From Mycolicibacterium palauense (GTDB lineage: Bacteria; Actinomycetota; Actinomycetes; Mycobacteriales; Mycobacteriaceae), in the NCBI RefSeq assembly GCF_002592005.1, contig NZ_NVQF01000036.1, positions 1 through 58,075 of the forward strand: DNA of 58,075 nucleotides, in the 5' to 3' direction. Under the pieces are notes generated by a model. The model saw only the letters and a list, made by a program, of their open reading frames with translations, had not been told where the DNA came from and ran no database searches. Made by a program: the position numbers and the translations under genes. Shown piece by piece: positions 1-9,374 of the stretch (positions are counted from its first letter, which is position 1; every line of letters starts with the position of its first letter).

Positions 1-61
1 CCGATCAGAGAGTCGAACACAAAGAGCATGGTCGGCAGCGACGACAGAGTATAAGAGACAG
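1..61. other. Probable sequencing-adapter remnant (Nextera i5 side)
   Basis: Positions 31-40 read GTCGGCAGCG and 49-61 read GTATAAGAGACAG. These are the two ends of the Nextera read-1 transposase adapter, in the right order and at almost the right distance. Upstream there is ACAC followed by 8 bases and then T-G-GTCGGCAGCG, which mimics the adapter's index slot. The sequence between the matches is corrupted, as in an error-prone read. Inference: non-biological contig-end sequence. Real genome probably starts near base 62. Confidence 0.8.
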
Positions 62-1724
62 CACCCGAGCTGCCCCCGGATCCCCCGCTGGAGCCGCCCC
101 TGGAGCCGCCCGTGGAGCCGCCACTGTCACGCGAACTCGCCTTCTTGGTGCCGGCCTTCTTGGTGCCATCCTTCTTAGCGCCGTTGAGCCCGGCCCGGTG
201 CCGGCCGCCCGTACCGGCGGAGCTGCCGCCGTCGGACTCCGAACCCGCCGACGAGCCACCGGACCCGCCCCCATCGGCGTCGCTGGCGTCCTTGCCCCCA
301 CTGCGGACACCACTGTGGACACCACTGCGCGGGGCGCGGTGCTTGCCGGTGCCCGCCGAGCTGCTGGACTCGGCCGCGGCGGCCTCAGTAGACGCTGAGC
401 CGGCGGTCTTCGACTGGGTGGACTCCGACTCACTGGACTCCGACTCAGTGGACTCCGACTCAGTGGACTCCGACTCACTGGACTCCGACTCACTGGACTC
501 CGACTGGGTGGACTCCGCCCCGGCAGACTCCGACTCATCGGTTTCCTCGGTCGCGTCCTCGGTGTCCTCAGCCGCTTCTGCCGCTTCGGCGACCTCTTCG
601 GTGGCCTCTTCGGTGACCTCTTCGGTGACCTCTTCAGCGATCTCTTCGGTGACCTCTTCGGTCACGTCGGCACTCGCGTCGGTGGCTTCGTCGGTCGTCG
701 CGTCCGCGGCGTCACCGTCTTCCGCGGTCTCCGCGGACGGCCCGTCGGCGTCTTCCGCGGCGGCGCCGGCGTCGGGCACGATCGCCTCGACGCTGCTGCG
801 CGCCAGGCTGTTCGACACGCCTTCCGAGATCGCCGCCAGGGCCGCCGCCTCCTCGCCGGAGCCTTCGGATTCCTCCGGTAGATAGTCACGGTTGTAGGCA
901 CGGTCGATGATCTTCTTGAGCGGGTCGTTCAAGGCGTCGGCAAGGTCGTTGAGTCCGAGCTGTCGCAGAGGATTCAGCAGCGGGATCTTCTCGGTCGGCA
1001 CGAAGACGTAGGTGGTGTTGCCTTCGGTCCAGACGATGTTGTTGGGATCGTCGAGGTCGACCTGCGCGTAGTTCATGTGGATGGACTCGAAGGCCATCAA
1101 CGCGTTGGCGACGGCCAGCGGATTGAAGATCAGGTTGACGATGTCGTTCGGGAAATCCGCGACGGGGTCATACTCCTGCGCGATGTCGATCGTGGTGTAG
1201 TCCGTGTCCGGCGTCACCCACGAGGACCCCAGCTGCACTGCGCTGGCGCCGGTGTACTTGCGACCACCGTTGCCGATCAGCACAACGGTCAGCTCGGAGG
1301 GATCGGGATCATCGGCACCGCTGCCGTCGTGCTCGGACAGCCACACCGTGGCCACTCGGGCGCCGCCGCTGAACGCGTACAGCACCTTGGCGCCGTCGGT
1401 GTTCTCGAGGGCGAAATCGACCCTGTCGACGTTGTCCTCGACGCCCAGCTCGAGACCGTAGACACTGACGATCCAGGAGTAGTAGACCTCGTTGCAGGCG
1501 GCGAGCGTCGCGCACACGGCCCCCTGCAGGTTGTCGCTCATCGCCCAGGGGGTGGGTCCGTGGGTAAGAACCGTCGCGGTGCCCGGCGCCGGCAGGAGAT
1601 CGGTCGCCGACACCGTCGAACCGGAGCTCGCCGCGCCTGCGACCGCCGCCGGGCCGAGGGAGAACGGCATCGCCAGTGCGGGCAGCGCGGCCGCGGTGAG
1701 TGCAGCCTTCGTCGCTCGGTTCAC
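62..1724 (-). CDS. Secreted PE-PPE-domain serine hydrolase, 3' end missing
   Basis: The gene reads from a GTG at 1724 with AGGAAAGGGA just upstream. The frame stays open for 554 codons and runs into the adapter-like sequence at the left edge, so the C terminus is missing. Residues 1-32 form a signal peptide. The body is an alpha/beta-hydrolase of the PE-PPE C-terminal domain type, without PE or PPE helices. Candidate triad residues are Ser119 in AFSGG, Asp186 in EYDPVADFP and His216 in SIHMNY. The first Gly of the usual GxSxG elbow is Ala here. From about residue 300 the protein is low-complexity: acidic Thr/Glu repeats, Ser-Glu repeats, then a Gly/Ser/Lys-rich tail. The hydrolase core is closely similar to the protein at 6899-8461, including the stretch WTEGNTTYVFVPTE. 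Expected to be exported and to act on lipids or esters in the cell envelope; the substrate is unknown. Confidence 0.85.
421..510 (-). repeat. 15-bp tandem repeat coding Ser-Glu repeats
   Basis: Six consecutive 15-bp units (GACTCCGACTCASTG on the plus strand, the last one variant) lie in frame inside the tail of the hydrolase gene. They encode (S-E-S-[ST]-E)n on the minus strand. Confidence 0.9.
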
Positions 1725-2878
1725 AAAACGTCCCTTTCCTGATGTCCCCGGGGACAAAGACCCCAGCGGAAACTGCCGTGAGTGAGGCCACTGCCACCGA
1801 TAAGTGCCGCCAGGAAATTGACATTCGGCGGTGCCGCACCAGCTGCCGCTGCGCCCACACCACTTCCGACATTCTCGACAGTCTGCGGGAATGAGGTAGC
1901 CAAAAGTGACGCACCGCGCATCATATGGCACCTATCCCGACGTTGACCGAAGACGACGAGTTCCCCGACTCGGAAGGCACGATACCGTACGACCGCCCCG
2001 CCGCAACATCGGTCAGCAAACCTGCGAGCCCCGAAACTCCCCTGGCCTGGACCCGAAGCCCCGTGTCGGCTACCGACCGGAGGTATCGCACGCCCGCCGC
2101 GGACGGAGGGAACCTTCGACCGATATCCCCGCCGCCGCAGCTCTTGGTAAGGGCGGCCAAAGGGAGGTTCGACGAAGAGACCAAGATCGTTGCTGGAGCG
2201 GACAGCGACGCCGAACACACCACGCCCCGGGCGTGGGACGGCCGCCAGGACGGCCGACTCCGACCGGCCATGACTCGCCGTTGGCTCGCCGTCGTTGACT
2301 CGTCGTCGGTGCACGTCGGGATCGGTCACGGCGTATTCGCACCGCGCGCGTCATCGCCCCGATTCCGCCAGGGGTCAAGACGTTCGCTTGGCGTTTGCCT
2401 GCGACCCCTCCAAATCTGTGCTACGGCCCCCTTAAGGCCGCGAATCCCGACCACGTATTTTGGTAGCTCATTTTTCGCACATGGCCGTCCAGCAAGAGAT
2501 GTGGGATGGCGCTTGAGTGCTTTGCCGCGGCTCGAGCGGGGCCACGGGCCCACCCGGCCTGACGCGAACACCGGCAAATATTACTCACGGGTCAGATAGG
2601 TATTTTGCAGGTACGTCAGTATTTTTGGTTACGCGATCGGGACCAGCCTAGCGGCGCCGCTCGAGACGAGGCCGACTGGGGGGCGGGTTCCCCGAAGGGG
2701 CAGCGGATTCGCTGTGTGTATCACGGTTTGATTTACAGCAATACGAGACAGATTTGCTGAATATGCACCCGAACGCGACCTTCGAAGTTTTGCTGCGAAA
2801 GTTGCTCTAATGACGCAACATACTCATGTCGGGCTGGCCAGAACCCACACTTCTAGCGCTTCAATCTGGGGAGTAACT
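1725..2878. other. Long intergenic region between divergent hydrolase genes
   Basis: About 1.15 kb separates two divergent secreted hydrolase genes. Several overlapping open frames exist on both strands, but none shows a recognisable domain, a good ribosome binding site or codon usage clearly better than the alternatives. The part from about 2400 on is less GC-rich than the genes. It presumably contains the two divergent promoters. The only clear translation signal is GGGGAG at about 2868, upstream of the ATG at 2879. Confidence 0.6.
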
Positions 2879-4258
2879 ATGCGGATTTCCCTTCGTAAAG
2901 CAGGGGTCGCCATTACGGCGTTCGCTGCCGCGGTGCTGCTTGCGTTCGCCACCGCGACCTCGGCCTTGGCCGGTAAGGTTCTGGTCGTCGGCGGCCTGGG
3001 AGCCAGTGAGCTGAACAACATCGTGACGGGCGCCCTGCTCGGCGGCGCCTTCAAGGACGACGACCGGACGAGCGTCTACTGGCCCGCCGAGGCGGGGCCC
3101 TACACCGGCAAGAACGACCTCAGCCTCGGCGACTCGATCGCCATCGGGATCGAGAACCTCAACGCCGCGCTGGATGAGGCCATCGGCAGCGGCGAGCACG
3201 TCACGATCGTGGGCCTGTCGGCCGGCTCCCTCGTGGTCGACGAGGTGCTCCGCGGACTCGTCGACGACCCGGGCGCTCCGAGTGCCTCGCAGCTGTCGAT
3301 CGTGCTGGTCGAGGACTCCAGCCGCCAGGACGTCATCAAGGAGAGCAAGTACAACTCGAAGTACGACTACACGTATCAACCGGCACCGGCCACCATCTAC
3401 GACGAGACGGTCGTGACCGGTGAGTTCGACGGCCTCGCGGACTTCCCGGACCGGTGGTGGAACTTCACCGCAATCCTCAACGCCATGGCCGGCGCGATCA
3501 CCGTCCACATCCCGGTGATGTTCGAAAGCCTGGACAACGTCCCGGCGGAAAACATCACCACGACGGTCAACTCGGTGGGCGGGGTCACCACGCACTACTT
3601 CGTGCCGACCGACACCCTGCCCCTGGTGGCACTGATACCCGCTCTGAAGCCCTTCGAGGCGGCGCTCAGGGCGCAGGTCGAAAAGGGATACCGGCGCTAC
3701 GACGACGTCAGCAACGCCACCGCGCAGCTGGCGGCCGCGACGGCCCCGGTGGTGGCCGAGACCACGACCTCCGAGCCCGTCACCGAGCCCGTCACCGAGA
3801 CCACTGATGTGACGACCGAGGCAGCCGCAGCCGACCCGGCCTCTACCGAGACGGTCGACCCTGCCACGGAGACCACGGGCGACACCGGGACGGTCACGGT
3901 CGAGGTGGACGCAAGCACCGAGGACACCGCCGAGGACACCGCCCCCGACGCCAGCGAGACCGACGCCGCCGACGAGTCCGATCAGGAGTCGGCGACGGAG
4001 ACCGATGAGGACTCGGCAACGGAGACCGACGCAGTGTCGGAGGCCAAGCAGGCACGCGCAGAGGCCAAGCAGGCACGCGTCGAGGCCCGGCAGGCCCGCG
4101 CCGAAGCCCGGCAGGAGGCACGCGCCGAGGCCAAGCAGGCACGCGCCGAAGCCAAGCAGGCACGCGCCGAGGCCCGGCAGGCCAGGGTCGAGTCCAGGAA
4201 GGCGAAGGCCGCGGCCAGGAAGGCGTCCCGGTCGGCGGGCGGCGGCAGCGACTCCTAG
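2879..4258 (+). CDS. Secreted PE-PPE-domain serine hydrolase with basic helical tail
   Basis: 459 residues from the ATG at 2879, chosen because GGGGAG sits about 8 bases upstream and a signal peptide (residues 1-32, ending SALAG) follows at once. The domain is the PE-PPE C-terminal alpha/beta-hydrolase: nucleophile elbow G-L-S-A-G with Ser114, acid Asp184 in EFDGLADFP, and His210 in TVHIPVM. Residues ~300-380 are Thr/Glu/Asp-rich. The last 75 residues are repeats of the heptad A-E-A-K-Q-A-R, predicting a long, strongly basic alpha-helix, followed by a short Ser/Gly end. Probably exported to the cell envelope to hydrolyse esters. The basic tail might anchor it to anionic material (inference). 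A strong hairpin follows the stop codon. Confidence 0.88.
   Translation: MRISLRKAGVAITAFAAAVLLAFATATSALAGKVLVVGGLGASELNNIVTGALLGGAFKDDDRTSVYWPAEAGPYTGKNDLSLGDSIAIGIENLNAALDEAIGSGEHVTIVGLSAGSLVVDEVLRGLVDDPGAPSASQLSIVLVEDSSRQDVIKESKYNSKYDYTYQPAPATIYDETVVTGEFDGLADFPDRWWNFTAILNAMAGAITVHIPVMFESLDNVPAENITTTVNSVGGVTTHYFVPTDTLPLVALIPALKPFEAALRAQVEKGYRRYDDVSNATAQLAAATAPVVAETTTSEPVTEPVTETTDVTTEAAAADPASTETVDPATETTGDTGTVTVEVDASTEDTAEDTAPDASETDAADESDQESATETDEDSATETDAVSEAKQARAEAKQARVEARQARAEARQEARAEAKQARAEAKQARAEARQARVESRKAKAAARKASRSAGGGSDS
4040..4225 (+). repeat. 21-bp degenerate repeat coding AEAKQAR heptads
   Basis: Eight or so imperfect 21-bp units within the 3' end of the hydrolase gene encode A-E-A-[KR]-Q-A-R heptads. 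One unit carries an inserted Glu-Ala-type variation (RQEARAEAKQ). The product would be a continuous basic helix resembling the tails of mycobacterial histone-like proteins in composition. Confidence 0.85.
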
Positions 4259-4302
4259 TCGCCCCCGACGGACGTCGGCGCGGTTCCCGAACCGACACCG
4301 AA

Positions 4303-4333
4303 GCGATGCCCCGGCACACCGCCGGGGCATCGC
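4303..4333 (+). terminator. 13-bp perfect hairpin, probable terminator
   Basis: GCGATGCCCCGGC at 4303-4315 pairs perfectly with GCCGGGGCATCGC at 4321-4333 around a 5-nt loop, 45 bp after the hydrolase stop codon. There is no U-tract, which is common for mycobacterial terminators. It separates the hydrolase from the monooxygenase gene that follows on the same strand. Confidence 0.75.
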
Positions 4334-4407
4334 GGCGTTTGGTGGACCCCGGGGACCGGCACCTAACACGCTGAGGTTCCGTTTGCTGTCAGGTAGCGTC
4401 TACGACC

Positions 4408-5889
4408 ATGGATGCGCCGCAGTTCGACGTGATCATCGTCGGCGCCGGTTTCGGAGGAATCGGTGCCGCGATCCAGCTCAAGAAGATGGGCTACGACAAC
4501 ATTCTGATCCTCGACCGTGAGGACGACCTGGGCGGAACGTGGCACGTCAACCGGTATCCGGGGTTGGCTGTGGACATCCCCTCGCCGACCTATTCGTACT
4601 GGTTCGAGCCCAATCCGAACTGGTCGAGGCTCTACGCCCCGGGGCGTGAGCTCAAGCAATACGCCGACCACGTCGCCGACAAGTACGACGTGCGTCGGCA
4701 CATGCGATTCAACACCGTGATCGACGGCGCCCGTTGGGATGAAGACACCCTCAGCTGGCAGGTGGCCGCAGCCGACGGTGCGACCTTCACCAGCCGATAC
4801 CTCGTTGCCGCCACCGGCTACCTCTCACAGCCCTACACCCCCGAGATCCCGGGTATCACCGAGTTCGCCGGGCGCATCATGCACAGCACCGCCTGGGATG
4901 ACGACTACGACCTACGCGGCCGGCGCATCGGGATGATCGGCACCGGAGCCACCGGCGTCCAACTGCTGCCCGAGCTCGCCAAGGTGGCCACCGACCTGAC
5001 GATCTACCAGCGCACACCGATCCATGTGGTGCCGAAGATCGACTTCCCGATTCCGGTGCCCATGCGCCATCTGTTCGCCAGGATCCCTGCATTGCAGCGC
5101 GCCTTCCGCTGGGTCAACGACGTCAACCTGCAGGTCATGATGGTCCTGTCGGTCCTGAACTTCCGCTATTTCCGCCAGCTGAACATGGCGGCCTCGGCGC
5201 TGTCGCGGCTGTGGCGCTTCACCTGGATCCGGGACCGCGATCTGCGCCGCAAACTGACACCGGACTACGACTTCGGATGTAAGCGCCCGACCTACTCCAA
5301 CCAGTACTACCGCACGTTCGCCCGCCCCCATGTCCACCTCGAGACCGCCGGGATCGAACGCATCGAGCCCGACGGCATCGTCGCGCGCGACGGGTCGAAG
5401 ACCGAGCTGGACACCCTGATCCTGGCCACCGGATTCGACCTGTGGGAGGCCAACATTCCCGCCATCGAGATCATCGGCCGCGACAATCGAAATCTCGGCA
5501 AGTGGTGGCGCGACAACGGTTTCCGGTCCTACCAGGGCATCACGATCCCGTACTTCCCCAACTTCCTGACCCTGGCCGGGCCCTACGCCTCCAGCGGGTT
5601 GTCGTTCTTCGACACCGTGGAGTACCAGATGCGGCACATGGCACGGCTTTTCGGCGAGATGCACCGCCGCGGCACACAGAACTTCGAGGTGACCGAGGAA
5701 GCCAACGACCGGTTCCAGGCTCGAATGAGCAAGGCGCTGGGCAAGTCCGTGTTCGGCAGCGGCGACTGCTCTCGGGCACGCTCGTATTACTTCAGCCCCA
5801 CCGGGCAAACGCTGGTGCGGCCGGCCTCCACGCACCAGACGAACCGGGAGCAGGACACCTTCCCGTTCAACGATTACACCTACTCCTGA
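4408..5889 (+). CDS. Flavin-dependent Baeyer-Villiger monooxygenase
   Basis: 493 residues. The FAD-binding GxGxxG is at residues 12-17 (GAGFGGIG). The type I Baeyer-Villiger fingerprint FxGxxxHxxxW is at 153-163 (F-A-G-R-I-M-H-S-T-A-W-D). The second Rossmann motif for NADPH, GTGATG, is around residue 177, and a late ATGFD motif closes the FAD domain. Length is typical for the single-chain NADPH/FAD enzymes that put one oxygen atom next to a carbonyl (ketone to ester) or on sulfur; EthA and MymA are members. The natural substrate cannot be read from sequence. It is a close paralogue of the protein at 10832-12316. No strong Shine-Dalgarno sequence precedes the ATG. It lies between a terminator hairpin and the cutinase gene, so it may be transcribed alone. 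Confidence 0.92.
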   Translation: MDAPQFDVIIVGAGFGGIGAAIQLKKMGYDNILILDREDDLGGTWHVNRYPGLAVDIPSPTYSYWFEPNPNWSRLYAPGRELKQYADHVADKYDVRRHMRFNTVIDGARWDEDTLSWQVAAADGATFTSRYLVAATGYLSQPYTPEIPGITEFAGRIMHSTAWDDDYDLRGRRIGMIGTGATGVQLLPELAKVATDLTIYQRTPIHVVPKIDFPIPVPMRHLFARIPALQRAFRWVNDVNLQVMMVLSVLNFRYFRQLNMAASALSRLWRFTWIRDRDLRRKLTPDYDFGCKRPTYSNQYYRTFARPHVHLETAGIERIEPDGIVARDGSKTELDTLILATGFDLWEANIPAIEIIGRDNRNLGKWWRDNGFRSYQGITIPYFPNFLTLAGPYASSGLSFFDTVEYQMRHMARLFGEMHRRGTQNFEVTEEANDRFQARMSKALGKSVFGSGDCSRARSYYFSPTGQTLVRPASTHQTNREQDTFPFNDYTYS

Positions 5890-6010
5890 TCTACTGCCGA
5901 TCAGCTGAACTCACGTACATCCGCCGGACACCACCGCCCGGCACGGCACCGTTTCCGCAGGCCAGCGCAAGTCGCGGCAGCGACGGCGTCGGCTGTGCCA
6001 CCATTGAGGT

Positions 6011-6670
6011 GTGCAGACACCTCGAATAATCCGGATCGCGGGCGTCATCCTGGCCGCGGGGTGGTCGATGGTGCTCGGTGTCTGCGGCGCGCCCAGCGCC
6101 GCCGCCGCCGACTGCCCCGACATCGAGGTCATCTTCGCCCGCGGGACCGGTGCTCCCCCGGGCGCCGGCTGGCTCGGCGACGCTTTCACCAACGCGCTGC
6201 GCTCGAAGGTCGGCGACCGATCGGTCGGCCTCTACGGAGTTAACTATCCGGCCAGCGCCGACTTCCGAAAGTCCGTCGTCGTCGGGGCCAATGACGCCCG
6301 GGCACGGGTCGAGTACATGGCCGCCAACTGTCCGGACACCTCGCTGGTCCTCGGCGGTAATTCCCAGGGCGCCGGAGTGATCGACCTCATCACCCTGGGC
6401 TGGCCGGTCCACGGCTACACCCCCGTACCGATACCACCGGACGCCGCCGACCACGTGGCCGCCGTGGTGGTGTTCGGCAATCCCCTGCGCGACATGCCCG
6501 GTGGCGGCCCGCTGAGCGCACTGAGCCCCGGCTACGACGACAAGACCCTCGACCTGTGCGCCACCGACGACCTGTTCTGCTCGAAGGGCTTCAGCCTGCC
6601 CGCCCACTTCTCCTACGTGGACAACGGCATGGCCGATCAGGCGGCCGCCTTCGCGGCCGGGAAACTCTGA
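6011..6670 (+). CDS. Secreted cutinase-family serine esterase
   Basis: 219 residues from a GTG at 6011. A signal peptide covers residues ~1-33 (ending PSAAAA), and the mature protein begins DCPDIEVIFARGTG, a typical cutinase start. Catalytic residues visible: Ser118 in G-G-N-S-Q-G, Asp187 in C-x3-D-x-F-C (183-190), and His199 in LPAHFSY. Cysteines at 35, 107, 183 and 190 fit the two conserved disulfides. Mycobacterial cutinase-like proteins are exported lipases/phospholipases acting on cell-envelope or host lipids; specificity is not predictable here. The ribosome binding site is weak (TTGAGG immediately before GTG). It sits between the monooxygenase and a second serine hydrolase, all on the plus strand. 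Confidence 0.93.
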   Translation: MQTPRIIRIAGVILAAGWSMVLGVCGAPSAAAADCPDIEVIFARGTGAPPGAGWLGDAFTNALRSKVGDRSVGLYGVNYPASADFRKSVVVGANDARARVEYMAANCPDTSLVLGGNSQGAGVIDLITLGWPVHGYTPVPIPPDAADHVAAVVVFGNPLRDMPGGGPLSALSPGYDDKTLDLCATDDLFCSKGFSLPAHFSYVDNGMADQAAAFAAGKL

Positions 6671-6898
6671 CACTCCCGGCCGACATGCCGCCCGCCGCTC
6701 CTGGCCGCCGAGCAGCGTAACCGGCCCCGATTGGTGGATTGCTGTCAGCCGTCGCCCAACCGCAGCGCCATGGCATTTCAGCAAACATAGAATATTTCCG
6801 CCCCCAAACCCCGTGCCAATTAACGACTCTGACCCGCTTCAAACACGTAGACTGAGTAAACATTGCGGATCAGTACACGTGAAGCAGGGGGTACAGGG

Positions 6899-8461
6899 AT
6901 GTCGTCAAGGCCGAAAACCGGGCTCCGGCTAATGCTGTCGGCGACCGGCATTGCCACCGCAACAGCTTTGCTGCCGCTGCCCACCGCCGCCCCGGCGAGC
7001 GCCGCGACCATCGACCCCCCGCTCGAGAGTCCCGCCACCGTGCTCACCCTGAGCATCTTCAAGGGAATCACCGACGAACTGCAGGGCTCCATCTGTCAGA
7101 CCGGCAACCCCTGCGTCAGACTCAAGTACAACGCACTCTGGTACCGGGAAGGCGTCCAGGTCCTCGATGACGCCATGCACAACACTCCCGGCCCCAAAAT
7201 CATCTTCGGCTACAGCCAGGGCGGCCAGGTGGTCACGGAATGGCTTCGCGACCACGCCGACGACCCGGATGCCCCACCGGCCGAGGACACCACGATCATC
7301 CTGATCGGAAACGGCGACCGGAAATACGGTGGGGCCAATGTCAGCGCCGGCTACGTCACCCCCGAAACCCAATACAAGCTCTACGACATCACCCGGCAGT
7401 ACGACTTCGCCTCCGACATCCCCGACGAGCGGGGGAACCTGCTGGCGATGCTCAACGCGTGGATGGGCTTCTCCAGCGTGCACACCGCCTACGAGGACGT
7501 CGACATCAACGATCCCAACAACATCGTCTGGACCGAGGGCAATACGACCTATGTCTTCGTTCCGACCGAGGACATCCCGCTGCTTCGTCCACTGCGGCAG
7601 CTCGGGCTCAACGCACTCGCCGACAAGCTCAACGCTCCCCTGAAGGAGATCATCGAACGGGCCTATCACCGCGACTATCTCCCCACCCCGGACGACCCCG
7701 AGCCCACCGATCCAGCGACCGACCCTGAACCCACCGATCCAGCGACCGACACGACGGACCAGACGGACGGCACTACTGCCGCCGCACAGCGGGTTGCGGC
7801 ACGTTCCAGCATCGACGGCCCCACAGCAGACGACACAGCAGACGAACCGGCGAACGAATCGCAGGCGCCGGCCGCCGCGGACAACTCTCCCGCTGTGACC
7901 GTCGATGCGGACGCCGACACCGACAGCGTGGCCGTTGACCAACAGACCTCCGGCGATGTGCAGGAGGACGATGCGCAGGAGGACGTCGAGACGGACGCAC
8001 AGACCGCCGCCGAGACGGATTTGAAGACTGACTCGGAGACGGACCTGGACAAGGACCCGGGGGCGGCCACCGAGACGGTCGCGGAGAAGGACGCCGCCCC
8101 GGAGCAAGGGGCAGCTCGGCCCGAGGCCGATGCCGACGCCGACGCCGACGCCGATGCCGCAGACTCCGATGCCAAGAAAGCCGCCGCCGCCCAAGCCAGC
8201 ACCGCCACCGCGAAGAGGGCCGCCCGCGCCGAAGCCCGGGCCGCCGCGAAGGCCAGGAGGGACGCCGCCCGGACCGGGGCGCGATCTCGGGCATCCGAGT
8301 CCACCGGCGGGCACAACAGCAGCCGCCAGAAGGGATCGGACAGCAGGGTGGGCCGGGCGACGAAATCCCGGTCTGCATCCAACGGTGCCACCGCGAGTCG
8401 CGGCTCATCGAGCACATCGTCGTCCGGCGGCGGCAGTTCGTCCGGTTCGGGCGGTAAGTAG
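6899..8461 (+). CDS. Secreted PE-PPE-domain serine hydrolase with low-complexity tail
   Basis: 520 residues from the ATG at 6899. The upstream in-frame TTG at 6863 is less likely, because AGGGGG at 6885-6890 fits the ATG and places a proper signal peptide (1-36, APASAA) at the N terminus. The hydrolase domain has Ser106 in G-Y-S-Q-G, Asp169 in RQYDF and His195 in SVHTAYED. It shares long blocks with the partial protein at 62-1724. After residue ~280 come Pro/Thr-Asp repeats (EPTDPATD), an acidic Ala/Asp region with an (AD)n run near residue 415, and a basic Arg/Ser/Gly end. Likely an exported esterase or lipase of the envelope. Its promoter region (6671-6898) is AT-richer than the surroundings, with no convincing -35/-10. 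Confidence 0.88.
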   Translation: MSSRPKTGLRLMLSATGIATATALLPLPTAAPASAATIDPPLESPATVLTLSIFKGITDELQGSICQTGNPCVRLKYNALWYREGVQVLDDAMHNTPGPKIIFGYSQGGQVVTEWLRDHADDPDAPPAEDTTIILIGNGDRKYGGANVSAGYVTPETQYKLYDITRQYDFASDIPDERGNLLAMLNAWMGFSSVHTAYEDVDINDPNNIVWTEGNTTYVFVPTEDIPLLRPLRQLGLNALADKLNAPLKEIIERAYHRDYLPTPDDPEPTDPATDPEPTDPATDTTDQTDGTTAAAQRVAARSSIDGPTADDTADEPANESQAPAAADNSPAVTVDADADTDSVAVDQQTSGDVQEDDAQEDVETDAQTAAETDLKTDSETDLDKDPGAATETVAEKDAAPEQGAARPEADADADADADAADSDAKKAAAAQASTATAKRAARAEARAAAKARRDAARTGARSRASESTGGHNSSRQKGSDSRVGRATKSRSASNGATASRGSSSTSSSGGGSSSGSGGK

Positions 8462-8518
8462 CCCACGACCGTGCACCCGGTGTCCGGTCGTTGACCGGCA
8501 ATGTGTTTGGCTGACGGG

Positions 8519-9370
8519 ATGGATGTCGGTGATCTGACGCCGCTCGAACAGACCGCCCTGCTCACCGAGTACGCCCGGGCCCTCGACAGCCGCCAGTCGC
8601 CGTCGATCCTGGGCGACCCGTATGCCGAACGCACCGTGGCCGGGATCGACTTCGACTTCGACAGTCTGGGCGTCATCCCCAGCGTGCGCTGCCTGGTCGC
8701 CCTGCGGGCCCGGATGCTCGACGAACGCATCGGCGGCTTCATCGAAGGACACCCGGACGCCGTCGTGGTGGACCTCGGCGCCGGGCTCAGCAGCGTTGTC
8801 CACCGCGTCGACCCACCACCGACGGTGGACTGGTACAGCGTCGACCTGCCGGCGGTGATCACACTGCGTGAGGCTCTGTTGCCCTCACGCCCGGGTTCCC
8901 ATTCGGTGGCCGCGTCCGTGGCCGAACCAGGCTGGGCGGAGTCGATTCCGGCGGATCGCCCCACGATGGTGGTCGCCGACGGGTTGATCGCGTTCCTCAC
9001 CGAGCCGGTCGTCATCGCGATGCTGCGCCGCGTCACCGAACACTTCGGCGGCGGAGTGGTGGCCTTCAACGACTACGGACCGGTGAACCGGGCGAATCAA
9101 CTGGCGGGAAAGGCCATCACGGCCGGAAAACAGATGCTGCGCCCCGGCGGCGCATCGAACTCTCCCCACAACCAGTGGAACTTCCCGGGGTTCAAGGACG
9201 CACACCATCCAGAAATCTGGAATCCGCAGCTCACGCTCGTCGAGGAGGCCAGCGTGATGCGTGACCCGGGCGCCGCGATGTTCCCCCCGCTGCTGCGGCT
9301 CAGCAGCGCGATGGCCGCCTTCGTTCCGGCGATCGCCCGCAAGGCCCGGATCCTGCAGTACCGCTTCTGA
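8519..9370 (+). CDS. LCM-family SAM-dependent methyltransferase
   Basis: 283 residues from the ATG at 8519; an in-frame ATG at 8501 would add six residues, and neither has a clear Shine-Dalgarno sequence. The fold is the leucine carboxyl methyltransferase/TcmP-like family (COG3315). The N-terminal segment TALLTEYARALDS and the SAM-binding loop VVDLGAGLSS at ~83-92 are visible, followed by the acidic ribose-binding strand YSVDLPAV. Members of this family methylate carboxylates or hydroxyls, several in polyketide pathways. It ends 4 bp from the convergent P450 gene. Distant homologue of the methyltransferase at 22935-23765. Confidence 0.85.
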   Translation: MDVGDLTPLEQTALLTEYARALDSRQSPSILGDPYAERTVAGIDFDFDSLGVIPSVRCLVALRARMLDERIGGFIEGHPDAVVVDLGAGLSSVVHRVDPPPTVDWYSVDLPAVITLREALLPSRPGSHSVAASVAEPGWAESIPADRPTMVVADGLIAFLTEPVVIAMLRRVTEHFGGGVVAFNDYGPVNRANQLAGKAITAGKQMLRPGGASNSPHNQWNFPGFKDAHHPEIWNPQLTLVEEASVMRDPGAAMFPPLLRLSSAMAAFVPAIARKARILQYRF

Positions 9371-9374
9371 CGGA

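Noticed and set aside
112..885. Plus-strand Ser/Val/Asp-rich frame at the left end
   Set aside because: It is the reverse complement of the minus-strand hydrolase tail repeats; the minus strand has the signal peptide, hydrolase motifs and continuous frame.
983..1240. Antisense frames near 1000-1250 as a separate gene
   Set aside because: The minus-strand hydrolase core (VWTEGNTTYVFVPTE region) occupies this stretch and is well matched by its paralogue at 6899-8461.
1721..2599. Possible small genes in the 1.15-kb gap
   Set aside because: Several frames overlap on both strands, with no family match, no good ribosome binding site and no consistent codon bias.
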